Source of the DNA: Enterococcus_C asini_A
GTDB taxonomy: Bacteria; Bacillota; Bacilli; Lactobacillales; Enterococcaceae
Direction: 5' to 3' (one strand)
DNA length: 64,000 bases
Assembly: GCF_031928785.1 (NCBI RefSeq)
Contig: NZ_JARQAL010000008.1
Part shown: piece by piece, positions 54,464-63,436 of the stretch
Layout of the letters: each line of letters starts with the position of its first letter
Position numbering within the stretch: position 1 is the stretch's first letter
Program-made: the position numbers and the translations under genes
The notes under the pieces: generated by a model
What the model saw: the letters and a program-made list of their open reading frames with translations, nothing else
The model's database searches: none
Told to the model about the DNA's origin: nothing

Positions 54464-54778
54464 ATGTTTGGCTTATTTAATAGAATTCCCAGTATCTCCA
54501 CGGGAGAATTACAACAAAAACTAAATAAAGATCTGATTTTATTAGATGTACGAACACCTAGCGAATACCGTGGTGGGCATATTGCTGCGGCTAAAAATGT
54601 GCCACTAAACAAAATTGCAAATTATCAGCAGCGGCAAAACGAGCCTGTGTATGTGATTTGCCAATCCGGTATGCGTAGTAAACAAGCAGCCAAGATTTTA
54701 AAGAACAAAGGATATGATGTAGTAAATGTCACCGGCGGCATGAATCGCTGGAACGGACCAATTAGAGGAGGAAAGTAA
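54464..54778 (+). CDS. Single-domain rhodanese
   Basis: The 104-residue protein is one rhodanese domain with active-site C66 in VICQSGMRSKQA and LLDVRTPSEYRGGHI upstream. It moves persulfide sulfur between low-molecular thiols or proteins. AAGGAG precedes the ATG, and it is the first gene after the CstR operator. Confidence 0.9.
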   Translation: MFGLFNRIPSISTGELQQKLNKDLILLDVRTPSEYRGGHIAAAKNVPLNKIANYQQRQNEPVYVICQSGMRSKQAAKILKNKGYDVVNVTGGMNRWNGPIRGGK

Positions 54779-54780
54779 AC

Positions 54781-56439
54781 ATGACGAAAATTGTAATTGT
54801 CGGTGGTGTGGCTGGAGGAATGTCAGCAGCCACCCGCTTACGTCGCTTAATGGAAGACGCGGAAATTGTAGTTTTGGAAAAAGGGCCCTACGTTTCTTTT
54901 GCCAACTGTGGCTTGCCTTATTATGTATCTGGAGAAATTAGCGAACGGGCTGATTTAATCGTGCAAACACCCCAAGCGTTACAGTCTCGCTTTGCTTTGG
55001 ATGTACGTCCAGATCATGAAGTTGTTGCCATTCAGCCTGCGGAAAAGACAATCACGGTGAGACACAATGGTCGAGAGTTTACGGAGCGCTATGACTATTT
55101 GATTTTGTCTCCTGGGGCGAAACCTTTTGTGCCGACCATTGAAGGGTTAGCGGAAGCGAAAAATGTTTTTTCTTTGCGCAATGTGCCGGATGTAGATCGA
55201 ATTATGGAATATGTAAAAAGTCAGCAGCCTAAAAAAGCGACCGTGATTGGCGCCGGTTTTATCGGGTTGGAAATGGCGGAAAATTTGCGGAAATCTGGCT
55301 TAGATGTGACAATTGTGGAGAAAGCTCCCCATGTTTTGCCACCATTGGATGAGGAAATGGCAGCCTATGTGAAAAATGAACTGGAAAAAAATCAGGTCAA
55401 TGTCATCACTTCCCAGTCTGCGGTAGCCTTTAAAGAGCAAGGTCAAAAGATCATCTTGGAAGATGGCACTAACTTAGATTCGGATTTGACGATTTTATCT
55501 GTAGGGGTCCAACCAGAAAACACCCTGGCCCAGGCCGCCGGTATTGAACTAGGGTTGCGCGGAGGCATTTTGGTAGATGAAAACTATCAAACTAGTGTGG
55601 AAAATATTTATGCGGTAGGGGACGCCATTGTGGTGAAACAACAGATTACCGGTGAGGATGCTTTGATTTCCTTAGCTTCTCCGGCGAACCGTCAAGGCCG
55701 GCAAGTGGCGGATGTCATCGCCGGTTTGCCTAGAAAAAATCGTGGCAGTATCGGGACTGCCATTGTCCGAGTCTTTGATTTAACCGCAGCTTCCACTGGT
55801 CTTAGTGAACGAGGAGCCAAACAAGCGGGCTTAGATGTCCAAGTGGTGCATGTTTCCGGAAAAAGTCATGCCGGCTACTATCCAGGGGCAACGGAAATTG
55901 TGCTGAAACTCATTTTTGATCAGCACAGTGGGAAAATCTATGGTGGAGAAGGAATTGGAGCCGAGGGTGTGGACAAGCGAATTGATATTTTGGCGACAGC
56001 GATTAAAGGTGATTTGACGATTTTTGATTTGCCAGAGTTGGAATTCACTTATGCACCGCCATTTGGTTCTGCCAAAGACCCAGTGAATATGCTAGGCTAT
56101 GCGGCGATGAATTTAGCAGAAGGAATTAGCGAAAACATTCAATGGCACGAGTTGAACCAAGAACTTGAAATGGGAAAAATATTGCTGGATGTGCGCAATC
56201 CCCAAGAGCTAACTAGAAATGGCCAGTTCCCAGAAGCGGTTAATATTCCATTAGATGATTTGCGCTGTCGCTTGCCAGAATTAGATCCTACTAAAGAATA
56301 CATCATCACGTGTCACAGTGGGTTGCGCAGTTATCTTGGCGAACGTATTTTGAAACAAGCCGGCTTTAAAGTGAAAAATCTGGATGGGGCCTTTGCCTTG
56401 TACAGCACCGTCAAAAAGGAGGAAATCAAACATGTATAA
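54781..56439 (+). CDS. cdr: CoA-disulfide/persulfide reductase fused to rhodanese
   Basis: The 552-residue flavoprotein has an N-terminal FAD motif (IVGGVAGGMSAATRLRRL), redox C43 in SFANCGLPYY, a second NAD(P)H Rossmann motif (VIGAGFIGLEMAE) and a C-terminal rhodanese domain with C511 (ITCHSGLRSY). This is the CoADR-RHD / CoAPR architecture that reduces CoA persulfides. AGAGGAGG precedes the ATG, 2 bases after the first rhodanese gene. Confidence 0.92.
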   Translation: MTKIVIVGGVAGGMSAATRLRRLMEDAEIVVLEKGPYVSFANCGLPYYVSGEISERADLIVQTPQALQSRFALDVRPDHEVVAIQPAEKTITVRHNGREFTERYDYLILSPGAKPFVPTIEGLAEAKNVFSLRNVPDVDRIMEYVKSQQPKKATVIGAGFIGLEMAENLRKSGLDVTIVEKAPHVLPPLDEEMAAYVKNELEKNQVNVITSQSAVAFKEQGQKIILEDGTNLDSDLTILSVGVQPENTLAQAAGIELGLRGGILVDENYQTSVENIYAVGDAIVVKQQITGEDALISLASPANRQGRQVADVIAGLPRKNRGSIGTAIVRVFDLTAASTGLSERGAKQAGLDVQVVHVSGKSHAGYYPGATEIVLKLIFDQHSGKIYGGEGIGAEGVDKRIDILATAIKGDLTIFDLPELEFTYAPPFGSAKDPVNMLGYAAMNLAEGISENIQWHELNQELEMGKILLDVRNPQELTRNGQFPEAVNIPLDDLRCRLPELDPTKEYIITCHSGLRSYLGERILKQAGFKVKNLDGAFALYSTVKKEEIKHV

Positions 56440-56728
56440 GAGCATTTCAAATGATGAATTTTATCAAAAGGAAAAAAAGGAACCACTAGATATTCTCGAT
56501 GTGCGGGAAAGCTACGAGTATGACAATGGCCATATTCCAGAAGCAGTGAATCTGCCTTTAAGTGAATTAGGCAGTCGTTTTGCTGAGTTGGATAAAAGTA
56601 AAAACTATTATGTGATTTGTCATTCCGGCGCCCGTTCAGCCAATGCCAGTGAATTTTTAAGTGCTCAAGGCTATCAAGTGACCAATGTGATGGGTGGCAT
56701 GTCTGCTTGGAGAGGAGATGTCATTTAA
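56432..56728 (+). CDS. Single-domain rhodanese
   Basis: The 98-residue rhodanese has active-site C63 in VICHSGARSANA and the DVRESYEYDNGHIPEA motif. It overlaps the reductase by 8 bases (AAAGGAGG upstream) and its stop overlaps the regulator start. It is the second free rhodanese of the operon. Confidence 0.9.
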   Translation: MYKSISNDEFYQKEKKEPLDILDVRESYEYDNGHIPEAVNLPLSELGSRFAELDKSKNYYVICHSGARSANASEFLSAQGYQVTNVMGGMSAWRGDVI

Positions 56729-56988
56729 TGGCAACTTGTGATAAGAGCATTTTAAATCGACTAAAACGAGCAGAAGGTCAGCTGCGGGGGATTCAAAAGA
56801 TGATTGAAGAAGATGCTCAATGCGTAGATGTGATTACCCAGCTCAGCGCTGTGCGTTCGGGAGTGGACCGAGTCATGGGGATGATTGTGGCAGAAAACTT
56901 AAAGAACTGTCTGGAAAATCCCGCTGTCAATCAAGAAGTTCAAAAACAAAAAATCGAACAAGCCGTAAATATGATTGTGAAAAAATAG
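56728..56988 (+). CDS. cstR: CsoR-family persulfide-sensing repressor CstR
   Basis: The 86-residue helical protein has the two family cysteines C32 (DAQCVDV) and C61 (NLKNCLE). The metal-ligand His of copper sensors is Asn57 here (N-x3-C), which points to a sulfur sensor (CstR) rather than CsoR. The operon content of rhodaneses and CoA-persulfide reductase agrees. The start overlaps the rhodanese stop (TAATG). It should bind the perfect dyad at 54427-54452 and be released on di- or trisulfide formation. Confidence 0.88.
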   Translation: MATCDKSILNRLKRAEGQLRGIQKMIEEDAQCVDVITQLSAVRSGVDRVMGMIVAENLKNCLENPAVNQEVQKQKIEQAVNMIVKK

Positions 56989-56997
56989 CTTTAATCA

Positions 56998-57037
56998 AAA
57001 AAGTTGGTTGCCTAAAACGAGACAGCCAACTTTTTTT
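56998..57037 (+). terminator. Terminator of the persulfide operon
   Basis: AAGTTGGTTG pairs with CAGCCAACTT (one wobble), followed by seven T. Confidence 0.8.
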
Positions 57038-57175
57038 GGACTAACTGTGATTTTGGGTATCGCTTTTAAAGAAAGTGCAGGAAACGAGATTTTTGCTTGG
57101 AAGGCGAAGTGCAGGTATAATAATTGTATTTTGAAATAATGCGTGGTCTTGTAGCAGCGCAAGGAGGAAACATAG

Positions 57176-58129
57176 ATGAAAAACTTTTGGCAGAAATTGC
57201 CACGGCCTTTTACAGTTTTAGCTCCCATGGAAGATGTGACGGATGTGGTCTTTCGCCATGTGATCAAAGTTGCGGGCACACCGGATGTCTTTTTTACGGA
57301 ATTCACCAATTCTGATAGTTTTTGTCATCCCACAGGCATAGACAGTGTGCGGGGACGCTTGGTTTTCACCTCCGACGAACAACCCATGGTCGCCCATATT
57401 TGGGGAGATAATCCAGAGCATTTTCGCCAGATGAGCCTTTCCTTAGCTGAAATGGGTTTTTCCGGCATTGACATTAACATGGGCTGTCCTGTGCCTAATG
57501 TGGCAGAACGAGGCAAAGGCAGTGGTTTGATTTTACGCCCGGAAGTTGCGGGAGAATTGATTCAAGCAGCTAAAGCTGGCGGACTGCCGGTTAGCGTGAA
57601 GACGCGACTAGGCTTTACGGAATTAACTGAAATGAAAGACTGGATTAGTCATTTATTGCGCCAAGACATTGCCAATCTTTCCGTTCATTTGCGAACCAGA
57701 GCAGAAATGAGTAAAGCTGAAGCTCATTGGGAATTGATTCCTGAGCTGGTGAAGTTGCGAGATGTGCTTGCGCCAAACACATTGATTACGATTAATGGCG
57801 ACATTGCCAATCGTCAAGAAGGTCTGGAACTGGCAGAAAAATACGGCGTAGATGGAATTATGATCGGTCGGGGGATTTTTAAAAATCCCTTTGCTTTTGA
57901 AAAAGAACCCCGAGACCATTCGTCCAAAGAATTAATTGATCTTTTGCGCTTACAGTTGGATTTACAAGATCAATACCAAGAACAACTGCCCCGGTCCATT
58001 GTGGGACTTCATCGTTTCTTTAAAATCTATGTCAAAGGATTTCCTGGTGCCAATGATTTGCGGATTCGTCTGATGGATACGAAGTCCACTGATGAAGTAC
58101 GGGAGATTTTGGATGAATTTGAAGCCTAA
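57176..58129 (+). CDS. dus: tRNA-dihydrouridine synthase
   Basis: The 317-residue FMN enzyme has APMEDVTDVVFR, GIDINMGCPVPNVAERGKGSGL with catalytic Cys near 104, SVKTRLGF and GVDGIMIGRGIFKNPFAF. It reduces uridines in tRNA. AAGGAGG precedes the ATG. The exact Dus subgroup is not assigned. Confidence 0.93.
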   Translation: MKNFWQKLPRPFTVLAPMEDVTDVVFRHVIKVAGTPDVFFTEFTNSDSFCHPTGIDSVRGRLVFTSDEQPMVAHIWGDNPEHFRQMSLSLAEMGFSGIDINMGCPVPNVAERGKGSGLILRPEVAGELIQAAKAGGLPVSVKTRLGFTELTEMKDWISHLLRQDIANLSVHLRTRAEMSKAEAHWELIPELVKLRDVLAPNTLITINGDIANRQEGLELAEKYGVDGIMIGRGIFKNPFAFEKEPRDHSSKELIDLLRLQLDLQDQYQEQLPRSIVGLHRFFKIYVKGFPGANDLRIRLMDTKSTDEVREILDEFEA

Positions 58130-58167
58130 AAATACACCCAGCTGCTACTTGTCAGCTGGGTGTATTT
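58129..58167. terminator. Bidirectional terminator between dus and the LUD gene
   Basis: AAATACACCCAGCTG pairs perfectly with CAGCTGGGTGTATTT over an 8-base loop. Confidence 0.9.
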
Positions 58168-58175
58168 GCGTTTAG

Positions 58176-58817
58176 TTAGAGCCCAACATTTTCTACAATT
58201 AAAAAAATCACAATGCGATCTTTCACCATGGAGCGGCGAGTGATGGTCAATGTATTGCAGATGCACTCGGCTTGCAAACAATCGCCACACAGCCCTTTTT
58301 TGATACAAGGAGTTTGTTGTAAGTTTAGCCGCCAAGCATTTAAAGGAGCAGTTTGTCTCCGCACCATTTCCATGGTGGTTTCCAAGTTGCCGTAAACTTT
58401 TTTCATGCTAACGAAGGCCAATACTTGATTGGGGCCAAAGGTGAGTGCCGCCACGCGATTGCCCACGCTATCCACATTGACCAATTCCCCGTCTTCAGTG
58501 ATGCCGTTAAGACTGGTCAAAAAATAATCCGCCGTCAACGCTTCACGCATCACCTGATAGCGTTCTTCTGGTGTGGTAGTACGTTCTCGGTCAATCATCT
58601 TTTGACCTCGAGCGTACAAATCGGGAATAATGCCCATGGCTTCTACCGTGATAGAACCACCAAAGCCTACTATTTTATCCTGCTCAATCCAGGCTAAGGC
58701 TTTCTCCTTGGCATCTGCCAGATTTTGACAAATAACTGGCAAAAAATTACGCCTAGTGAGTTTTTTACTTAAAGTGACCGCCGCGGCATTGTAGCGGTTC
58801 GTTTGATATTCTTCCAT
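58176..58817 (-). CDS. LUD-domain (lactate utilization-type) protein
   Basis: The 213-residue protein belongs to the LUD/DUF162 family: IVGFGGSITVEAMGIIPDL, DYFLTSLNGITEDGELVNVDSVGNRVAAL and FVSMKKVYGNLETTMEMVR. A Cys-rich motif (CIKKGLCGDCLQAECIC) near 170-190 could bind a metal or Fe-S cluster. No LutA/LutB partners are seen, so a lactate role is not established. The ATG at 58817 follows AAAGGAG; a longer frame upstream is rejected. Confidence 0.82.
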   Translation of the reverse strand: MEEYQTNRYNAAAVTLSKKLTRRNFLPVICQNLADAKEKALAWIEQDKIVGFGGSITVEAMGIIPDLYARGQKMIDRERTTTPEERYQVMREALTADYFLTSLNGITEDGELVNVDSVGNRVAALTFGPNQVLAFVSMKKVYGNLETTMEMVRRQTAPLNAWRLNLQQTPCIKKGLCGDCLQAECICNTLTITRRSMVKDRIVIFLIVENVGL

Positions 58818-58855
58818 GAAGTTCTCCTTTTTACTGATAAGCTTGCGAGTTATGT

Positions 58856-59245
58856 TCACCGCCCCCGTATAGTCTCCAAGCAAACGAGATAGCCGGCAAA
58901 GTCGCCCCATTTTTTTCTCTGTTCCACAGGGCCTAGTTTTGCTAGCCAACTGTCATCTAGCTCTGATGTTCCGCAGAAACGGTGAAAGGCCGTTAGATTG
59001 ATGATAAAGGTATTGTGTAAGCTGGTGCGCAAAGGATCCTTGGTGGCTTTTTTCGCACTAGACCAAAAATTCCATTCCGTGCGCATTTTTGTGTAAGCCA
59101 AGGCGGCGGTGATGACTTCTTGCCAAAGCTCGTGTAAATCGGCGTCGGGGTTTTCCAGTACAACGTAGATGGCTTGATAGAGCGCCAGGGCTTCCTCAAA
59201 AGATAAGGCATCCGGCTGCTTCAAATAGCTGTGATAATCGAACAT
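58856..59245 (-). CDS. Conserved-looking protein of unknown function
   Basis: The 129-residue acidic, Trp-rich protein (WQEVITAALAYTKMRTEWNFWSSAKKATKD) is predicted helical with no signal or membrane segment. AGGAGG precedes the ATG. It lies 38 bases before the LUD gene and may share its transcript. No family is recognised. Confidence 0.6.
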   Translation of the reverse strand: MFDYHSYLKQPDALSFEEALALYQAIYVVLENPDADLHELWQEVITAALAYTKMRTEWNFWSSAKKATKDPLRTSLHNTFIINLTAFHRFCGTSELDDSWLAKLGPVEQRKKWGDFAGYLVCLETIRGR

Positions 59246-59365
59246 GACACATTCCTCCTAGGGCTTTTTCCTGTCTACCATACTACCACTTTTTAGTCGT
59301 CGCAATAAAAGAAGTGCAAGGAAATAGTCTTATTTTTACCGAGTCGCGGGCGTTGCGACCACGAT

Positions 59366-59452
59366 AAAAAGCGAAACCCTTTTTGACACCGACCTCTTAC
59401 TGCTAGCTTTTGCTCTAGCTTTGGGAGATGGGGGATAGGGTTTCGCTTTTTT
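59366..59452 (-). terminator. Long-loop terminator after the secreted-protein gene
   Basis: Perfect arms AAAAAGCGAAACCCT and AGGGTTTCGCTTTTT enclose a 56-base loop with its own small stem. It ends the regulator-kinase-secreted protein operon; a further GTCGC/GCGAC stem lies at 59343-59359. Confidence 0.7.
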
Positions 59453-59466
59453 GTTAGTTAGGTCAA

Positions 59467-60099
59467 TTATTTGCCTGTGTGGTGTCCTCGTTGGCTTCTC
59501 GTGCCGCTGCCCTCCCGTTGACCGTGTCCGTGCTGATTGGTGGTTGGGGTATTTTGACGGTTGTGTCTTGGGGTTTGTGCAGGGGGCTCGTCATAAGTGT
59601 TGCCATATTGATTGCCTGTACCGTCCTGAGGTTGCGGGCAGACTACTGGATCAGTAGCGTCTGGGGTTGGGGCAGTTGGGACAGGTTCGGTAGTTGGCTC
59701 ATTTACGGCTGCCGGTGGGACTGGGTTAGGGCAGTTTTCATTTTGCGGATCTTGGAGGCGGACTGGCCCTGTGCCATCTTGAACGCTTTGTTTTGTCGGT
59801 TGTTCTGCTTGTTGTTTTGCTGGGGGTGTTTGATTCGTTTTTGGCACGGTTGTCTGGTGTCTTTGTTTGGCTAAAGTGGCTTGTTTGGCAGCTCGCTGTT
59901 TGTGATGGGTTCGGACAATGGGATCTTGCCCAATAGGACAATTTTCCTGAGGTGTCCGCTCATCTTTGATCAGTAAGCAGTAATTTGGCAAATGGTCTTG
60001 GGACTGTAGCTGCGTGGTTTTTCTCTGAGCAGCATCCCCGACGACGCCAGTGAATAAAAACGCGGTGGCAAGCAAAAAGGTGGCGAAAAGCTTCTTCAT
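59467..60099 (-). CDS. Secreted low-complexity Pro/Gln/Thr-rich protein
   Basis: The 210-residue protein has a signal peptide (residues 1-23, cleavage near GDAA-Q). The mature part is Pro-, Gln-, Thr- and Asn-rich with four or five Cys in short related units (QENCPIGQDP, NENCPNPVPP, VVCPQPQDGTG) and repeated QDGTG. The C-terminus is His/Arg/Gly-rich. No LPxTG anchor is seen. AAAGGAGGAGG precedes the ATG. It follows a two-component system and is probably its partner or target; function is unknown. Confidence 0.7.
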   Translation of the reverse strand: MKKLFATFLLATAFLFTGVVGDAAQRKTTQLQSQDHLPNYCLLIKDERTPQENCPIGQDPIVRTHHKQRAAKQATLAKQRHQTTVPKTNQTPPAKQQAEQPTKQSVQDGTGPVRLQDPQNENCPNPVPPAAVNEPTTEPVPTAPTPDATDPVVCPQPQDGTGNQYGNTYDEPPAQTPRHNRQNTPTTNQHGHGQREGSGTRSQRGHHTGK

Positions 60100-60159
60100 G
60101 AGTACCTCCTCCTTTCCCTATTTTGATTGTAGGAAAAAAGTGTGGCAAAAGTATGGCAA

Positions 60160-61611
60160 CTAGAGAGTCGAAAACTGAATCCGAATCACAAATTGCCCCG
60201 GGGGTGTTGCGGCTTCAATCACCCCTTGATGGCGCAAGACGACCTGCTTGGCAATCGCTAAGCCAAGGCCGGTGCCGTTTTGCCCTGGATTGTGCCCCCT
60301 TTGGAAAGAATCAAAAAGCTGTTGGGTATCTAGGCCAGAGTCGAGAAGGGGATTTGTCAGGATAATTTCCAAAGCATCCCCTGACATGCCTAAATTCAAC
60401 TGGATCACCGCTTTTTCTGGGGAGTATTTCTGGGCGTTGTCCAAAATGATTTTCAGCATTTGGGTAATGCGCTGATAGTCCCCATTCATCAGTTTTTTCT
60501 GGGCAAGGTGATTGGTGAATTGCAAAGTCTGCTGTTTTTCCTTAAACGGAATCCGATAGCTGCGTAAGGCATCATTGAGACAATCCAACAAATCCAAAGG
60601 TTCTTTTTGCAAGTGAAACTCCGTGGATTCCAAACGACTTAACTCCAGTAAGTCATTGACCAAGCGCTCAAGACTGGTCACTTCTATGAGTAGTTGGCGC
60701 CGGTAGTCTTTTTCTTCCTGATCATTCAGGTAGCCTTCCTCCATGGCTTCCAAGGAGCTTTTAATTACCATGACCGGGGTGCGCAATTCATGGGAAATCT
60801 GCGAGAGAAAGTCTTTTTCAGACTGGGCTTTCTTCTTGCGGGCTTCTTGGGCATCGGCTAGGCGTTGGCTTAAAAGGGTCAACTGATCCCCCAATTCTTG
60901 CAGCTCATCGTGAGTATGGATTTTCAGCTGGGTTTCAAACCGTTCGTGGGCCAGGTCGTCCACATAGGCGCGCATTTCTGCGATTGGGCGAACGAAGCGT
61001 TTGGCCAATCGCCAAGCCAGTAAACTAGCTAAAAGGACGGAGACTAAGAGGCTGAGTAGGAGCATAACGTAGCCGGATAGCTGGTTTTTGTGAATGGCGT
61101 TTACTTGGGAGTGCATCACCACCACGGCTAGTACTTGTTGTCCGCTTAAAATCGGGGTGACCACCGTTAGCTCATTCAATTGCAGAAACTGATAGTCTTT
61201 TGTGACATTGGTTTCTTTGTTTTGATAAGTTTGGCGTACCAAGGCTTGTACTTGTTCTGGTAGGGGCGTATTGGGTGTCCCGTCTTGATGATGGTCACTA
61301 ATCACGGGCTGAAGGGCTTCATCCACTACCCAGACCGCTTCTCCGGCAATTTGGTTCATAAAGCGCAAAAAGGCCCCATAGCCGCCTTGACCATTGCTTT
61401 GACCGTGGTTTGGCGACGTGCTACTGGTGCCTGTCTTGAAATAATCCGCCAAAGTATCACTGATTAATTCACTTCGGTGGACCAATTCTTCTTGGTGCAG
61501 TTCCTCCGTGTGCCGGGAAAATAATACCCCAAAGAGAATGGCGATAATCAGCGCAAAAAACAATAGCAAGCTAACGGACTGTAAAATTAAGCGATTGGCG
61601 ATTTTCTTCAT
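60160..61611 (-). CDS. Sensor histidine kinase, HAMP-HisKA-HATPase
   Basis: The 483-residue kinase has membrane segments at 11-32 and 178-200, an extracellular domain between them with a Gly/Gln/Ser-rich stretch near 60-80, a HAMP linker, HisKA with H274 (SQISHELRTPVMVIKS), and HATPase boxes including GQNGTGLGLAIAKQVV. It overlaps the response regulator stop by four bases (ATGA). The stimulus is unknown. Confidence 0.9.
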   Translation of the reverse strand: MKKIANRLILQSVSLLLFFALIIAILFGVLFSRHTEELHQEELVHRSELISDTLADYFKTGTSSTSPNHGQSNGQGGYGAFLRFMNQIAGEAVWVVDEALQPVISDHHQDGTPNTPLPEQVQALVRQTYQNKETNVTKDYQFLQLNELTVVTPILSGQQVLAVVVMHSQVNAIHKNQLSGYVMLLLSLLVSVLLASLLAWRLAKRFVRPIAEMRAYVDDLAHERFETQLKIHTHDELQELGDQLTLLSQRLADAQEARKKKAQSEKDFLSQISHELRTPVMVIKSSLEAMEEGYLNDQEEKDYRRQLLIEVTSLERLVNDLLELSRLESTEFHLQKEPLDLLDCLNDALRSYRIPFKEKQQTLQFTNHLAQKKLMNGDYQRITQMLKIILDNAQKYSPEKAVIQLNLGMSGDALEIILTNPLLDSGLDTQQLFDSFQRGHNPGQNGTGLGLAIAKQVVLRHQGVIEAATPPGQFVIRIQFSTL

Positions 61612-62291
61612 AGGCTTAGCCCAAAGCGATAACCTTCACCCCAGACGGTTTCAATGCTGCAATTAGCCACGTGGGCTGCGGTGAGTTTGGCCCGGAGACG
61701 TTTGATGTGACTGTCCACGGTGCGACTGTCCCCGTAGTAATCATAACCCCACACCGTGTCCAAAAGATTGTCCCGGCTAAAGACCTTGTTAGGGTATTGG
61801 GCAAACAAGGCCAGTATTTCAAACTCTTTTTTGGTCAAACGAATTTCCTGTCCCCGGTAGAAGGCTTTGCGATTTTCTAACTGTAATTCAATCCCGTTCA
61901 AAAAAAGCTTGGCCGAGGGACGGTCCTGCTCAAAATGAATCCGGCGCAAAATCGCCTTCATGCGAGAAAGAACTTCTTTCGGGGAGAAGGGCTTAATGAT
62001 GTAATCATCTGCGCCAACTTCTAAGCCAAGAATCCGATCCGCGTCCTCTGTCTTGGCGGTAATCATAATAATCGGTACCGTAGAGGTCTCGCGAATTTTC
62101 CGGCAAATGGTAAAGCCATCCACGCCGGGCAACATGATATCCAATAAAATAAAATCGACTGGCTCTCGTTCAAAATGCGTGAGGGCCGCCTCACCATCGT
62201 AACAGACGGCAGTCTCGTAGCCTGCTTCTTGCAAGTAACGGGTCAAAACGTCCACGATTTGTCGGTTGTCTTCCACAATCAAGACTTTCAT
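61608..62291 (-). CDS. OmpR/PhoB-type response regulator
   Basis: The 227-residue protein has a receiver domain (VEDN at 6-9, phospho-acceptor D51 in LLDIMLPGVDG, Lys in YIIKPFSP) and a winged-helix effector domain (ELQLENRKAFYRGQEIRLTKKEFEILALF...DSRTVDSHIKRLRAKL). It is the first gene of the operon with the kinase and secreted protein. Confidence 0.93.
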   Translation of the reverse strand: MKVLIVEDNRQIVDVLTRYLQEAGYETAVCYDGEAALTHFEREPVDFILLDIMLPGVDGFTICRKIRETSTVPIIMITAKTEDADRILGLEVGADDYIIKPFSPKEVLSRMKAILRRIHFEQDRPSAKLFLNGIELQLENRKAFYRGQEIRLTKKEFEILALFAQYPNKVFSRDNLLDTVWGYDYYGDSRTVDSHIKRLRAKLTAAHVANCSIETVWGEGYRFGLSL

Positions 62292-62389
62292 CGTCTCACC
62301 TACTCGTTTTCTTTTATTATAGCCTATTTGGAGGAGCGTGAGGCCAACGAATGAAGCGCTTTCTGTTTACATAGACAAAGACGCAAAAT

Positions 62390-62427
62390 CAAAAAGCCCT
62401 CTTGAAACGGTGACAGAATCAAGAGGG
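62390..62427 (-). terminator. Terminator after the AraC-family gene
   Basis: CCCTCTTGA and TCAAGAGGG form a perfect 9-bp stem; on the minus strand it is followed by CTTTTT. Confidence 0.85.
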
Positions 62428-62438
62428 TAGGATGAGTA

Positions 62439-63425
62439 TTATTGGACATTTTTTCGCCGGTATTCGCTGATGCTCTGGCCGGTCCAGACAGAAAAGGCCC
62501 GCAAAAAGGAATTGACCTCCAAATACCCCAAAAGATAGGCGATTTCATCCGAGGAGAGGGTCGTATTTTTTAAGTAACTTTTGGCCAGCATCTCCCGGAC
62601 ACTGTTAAGTTGTTTTTGAAAACTAGTTTGTTCTTCTTTTAGTTTGCGTTGGAGTGTGCGCTTAGAGATCGTCAATTTTCGCGCAACATCCTCGATGGCA
62701 CTTTCCCCTGCAGGTAATAAATCCACCAGAGCACTGCGCACTTGGGCACTAAAGGAATCATCTACGTCTAACTCGGATAAACGCCGATTTAATTCCGGCA
62801 TGAGGTAGTCTCGCATGGTCTTGTTCTCGGTAATGAAAGGCAACTGCAAAGTCTCTTCGGCAAATGTGATGCTATTGCTTCCAGAGGTCACGGGGGTGCA
62901 TCCCACTAGTGCTACAAAAGACTCGTCAAAATCCGAAAAAGTCGAGGTGATTTGCAAAGGGACAATTCGTTGTTCCGTTGCTTTTGAAAGCAGATGAATC
63001 AAAAAGAGAAACTCGCTAGCCAGATAGAATTTTGAGTCAATCGGCAAATTGTTAAGGGAAGAAAAGGTGATCGTGACACTTTTATTCGCCTGTGTTATTT
63101 GATACAAAATCGGGCCAATCAATTGTTTGTAGCGTCCTAAACGTTGGATGCATTTCAGACCATTCTCACTACAATAGGCCGCAAAGATCGGTGCCGAGAA
63201 CGTTTCGATGCCATCGTAAGTGGCCAGATTCATCAATGTTTGTTCATCTGGGGCTTGTTGACTAATGGCATTCATCAGAGCATAGTATTCTGGTTCTGTA
63301 AGGCGAATCTGTTCCCGGGTAAACAGATTTTCTGGCAAATGGGCAGTCTTCAACACTTTGCCCACATCAAAATGATGTTGCTTTAGTAACTGTTGGTATT
63401 GACCATTTACGATAAATTTTTGCAT
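62439..63425 (-). CDS. AraC-family regulator with N-terminal effector domain
   Basis: The 328-residue protein has an N-terminal Arabinose_bd-like domain (PF12625 type; LTEPEYYALMNAISQQAPDEQTLMNLATYDGIETFS) and a C-terminal AraC DNA-binding domain (IEDVARKLTISKRTLQRKLKEEQTSF...IAYLLGYLEVNSFLRAFSVWTGQS). The ATG at 63425 follows AAGGTGAG. It lies just downstream of an SDR gene on the same strand and probably regulates it. The effector is unknown. Confidence 0.88.
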   Translation of the reverse strand: MQKFIVNGQYQQLLKQHHFDVGKVLKTAHLPENLFTREQIRLTEPEYYALMNAISQQAPDEQTLMNLATYDGIETFSAPIFAAYCSENGLKCIQRLGRYKQLIGPILYQITQANKSVTITFSSLNNLPIDSKFYLASEFLFLIHLLSKATEQRIVPLQITSTFSDFDESFVALVGCTPVTSGSNSITFAEETLQLPFITENKTMRDYLMPELNRRLSELDVDDSFSAQVRSALVDLLPAGESAIEDVARKLTISKRTLQRKLKEEQTSFQKQLNSVREMLAKSYLKNTTLSSDEIAYLLGYLEVNSFLRAFSVWTGQSISEYRRKNVQ

Positions 63426-63436
63426 ACACACTCACC

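Noticed and set aside
59281..59460. CRISPR or tandem-repeat array near the GCGAAACCC repeats
   Set aside because: Only two inverted copies exist and they form one terminator stem; no regular repeat-spacer pattern occurs anywhere in the window.
59479..59874. Plus-strand frame opposite the secreted-protein gene
   Set aside because: It is the antisense of the repetitive coding region; the minus-strand gene has a signal peptide and strong Shine-Dalgarno.
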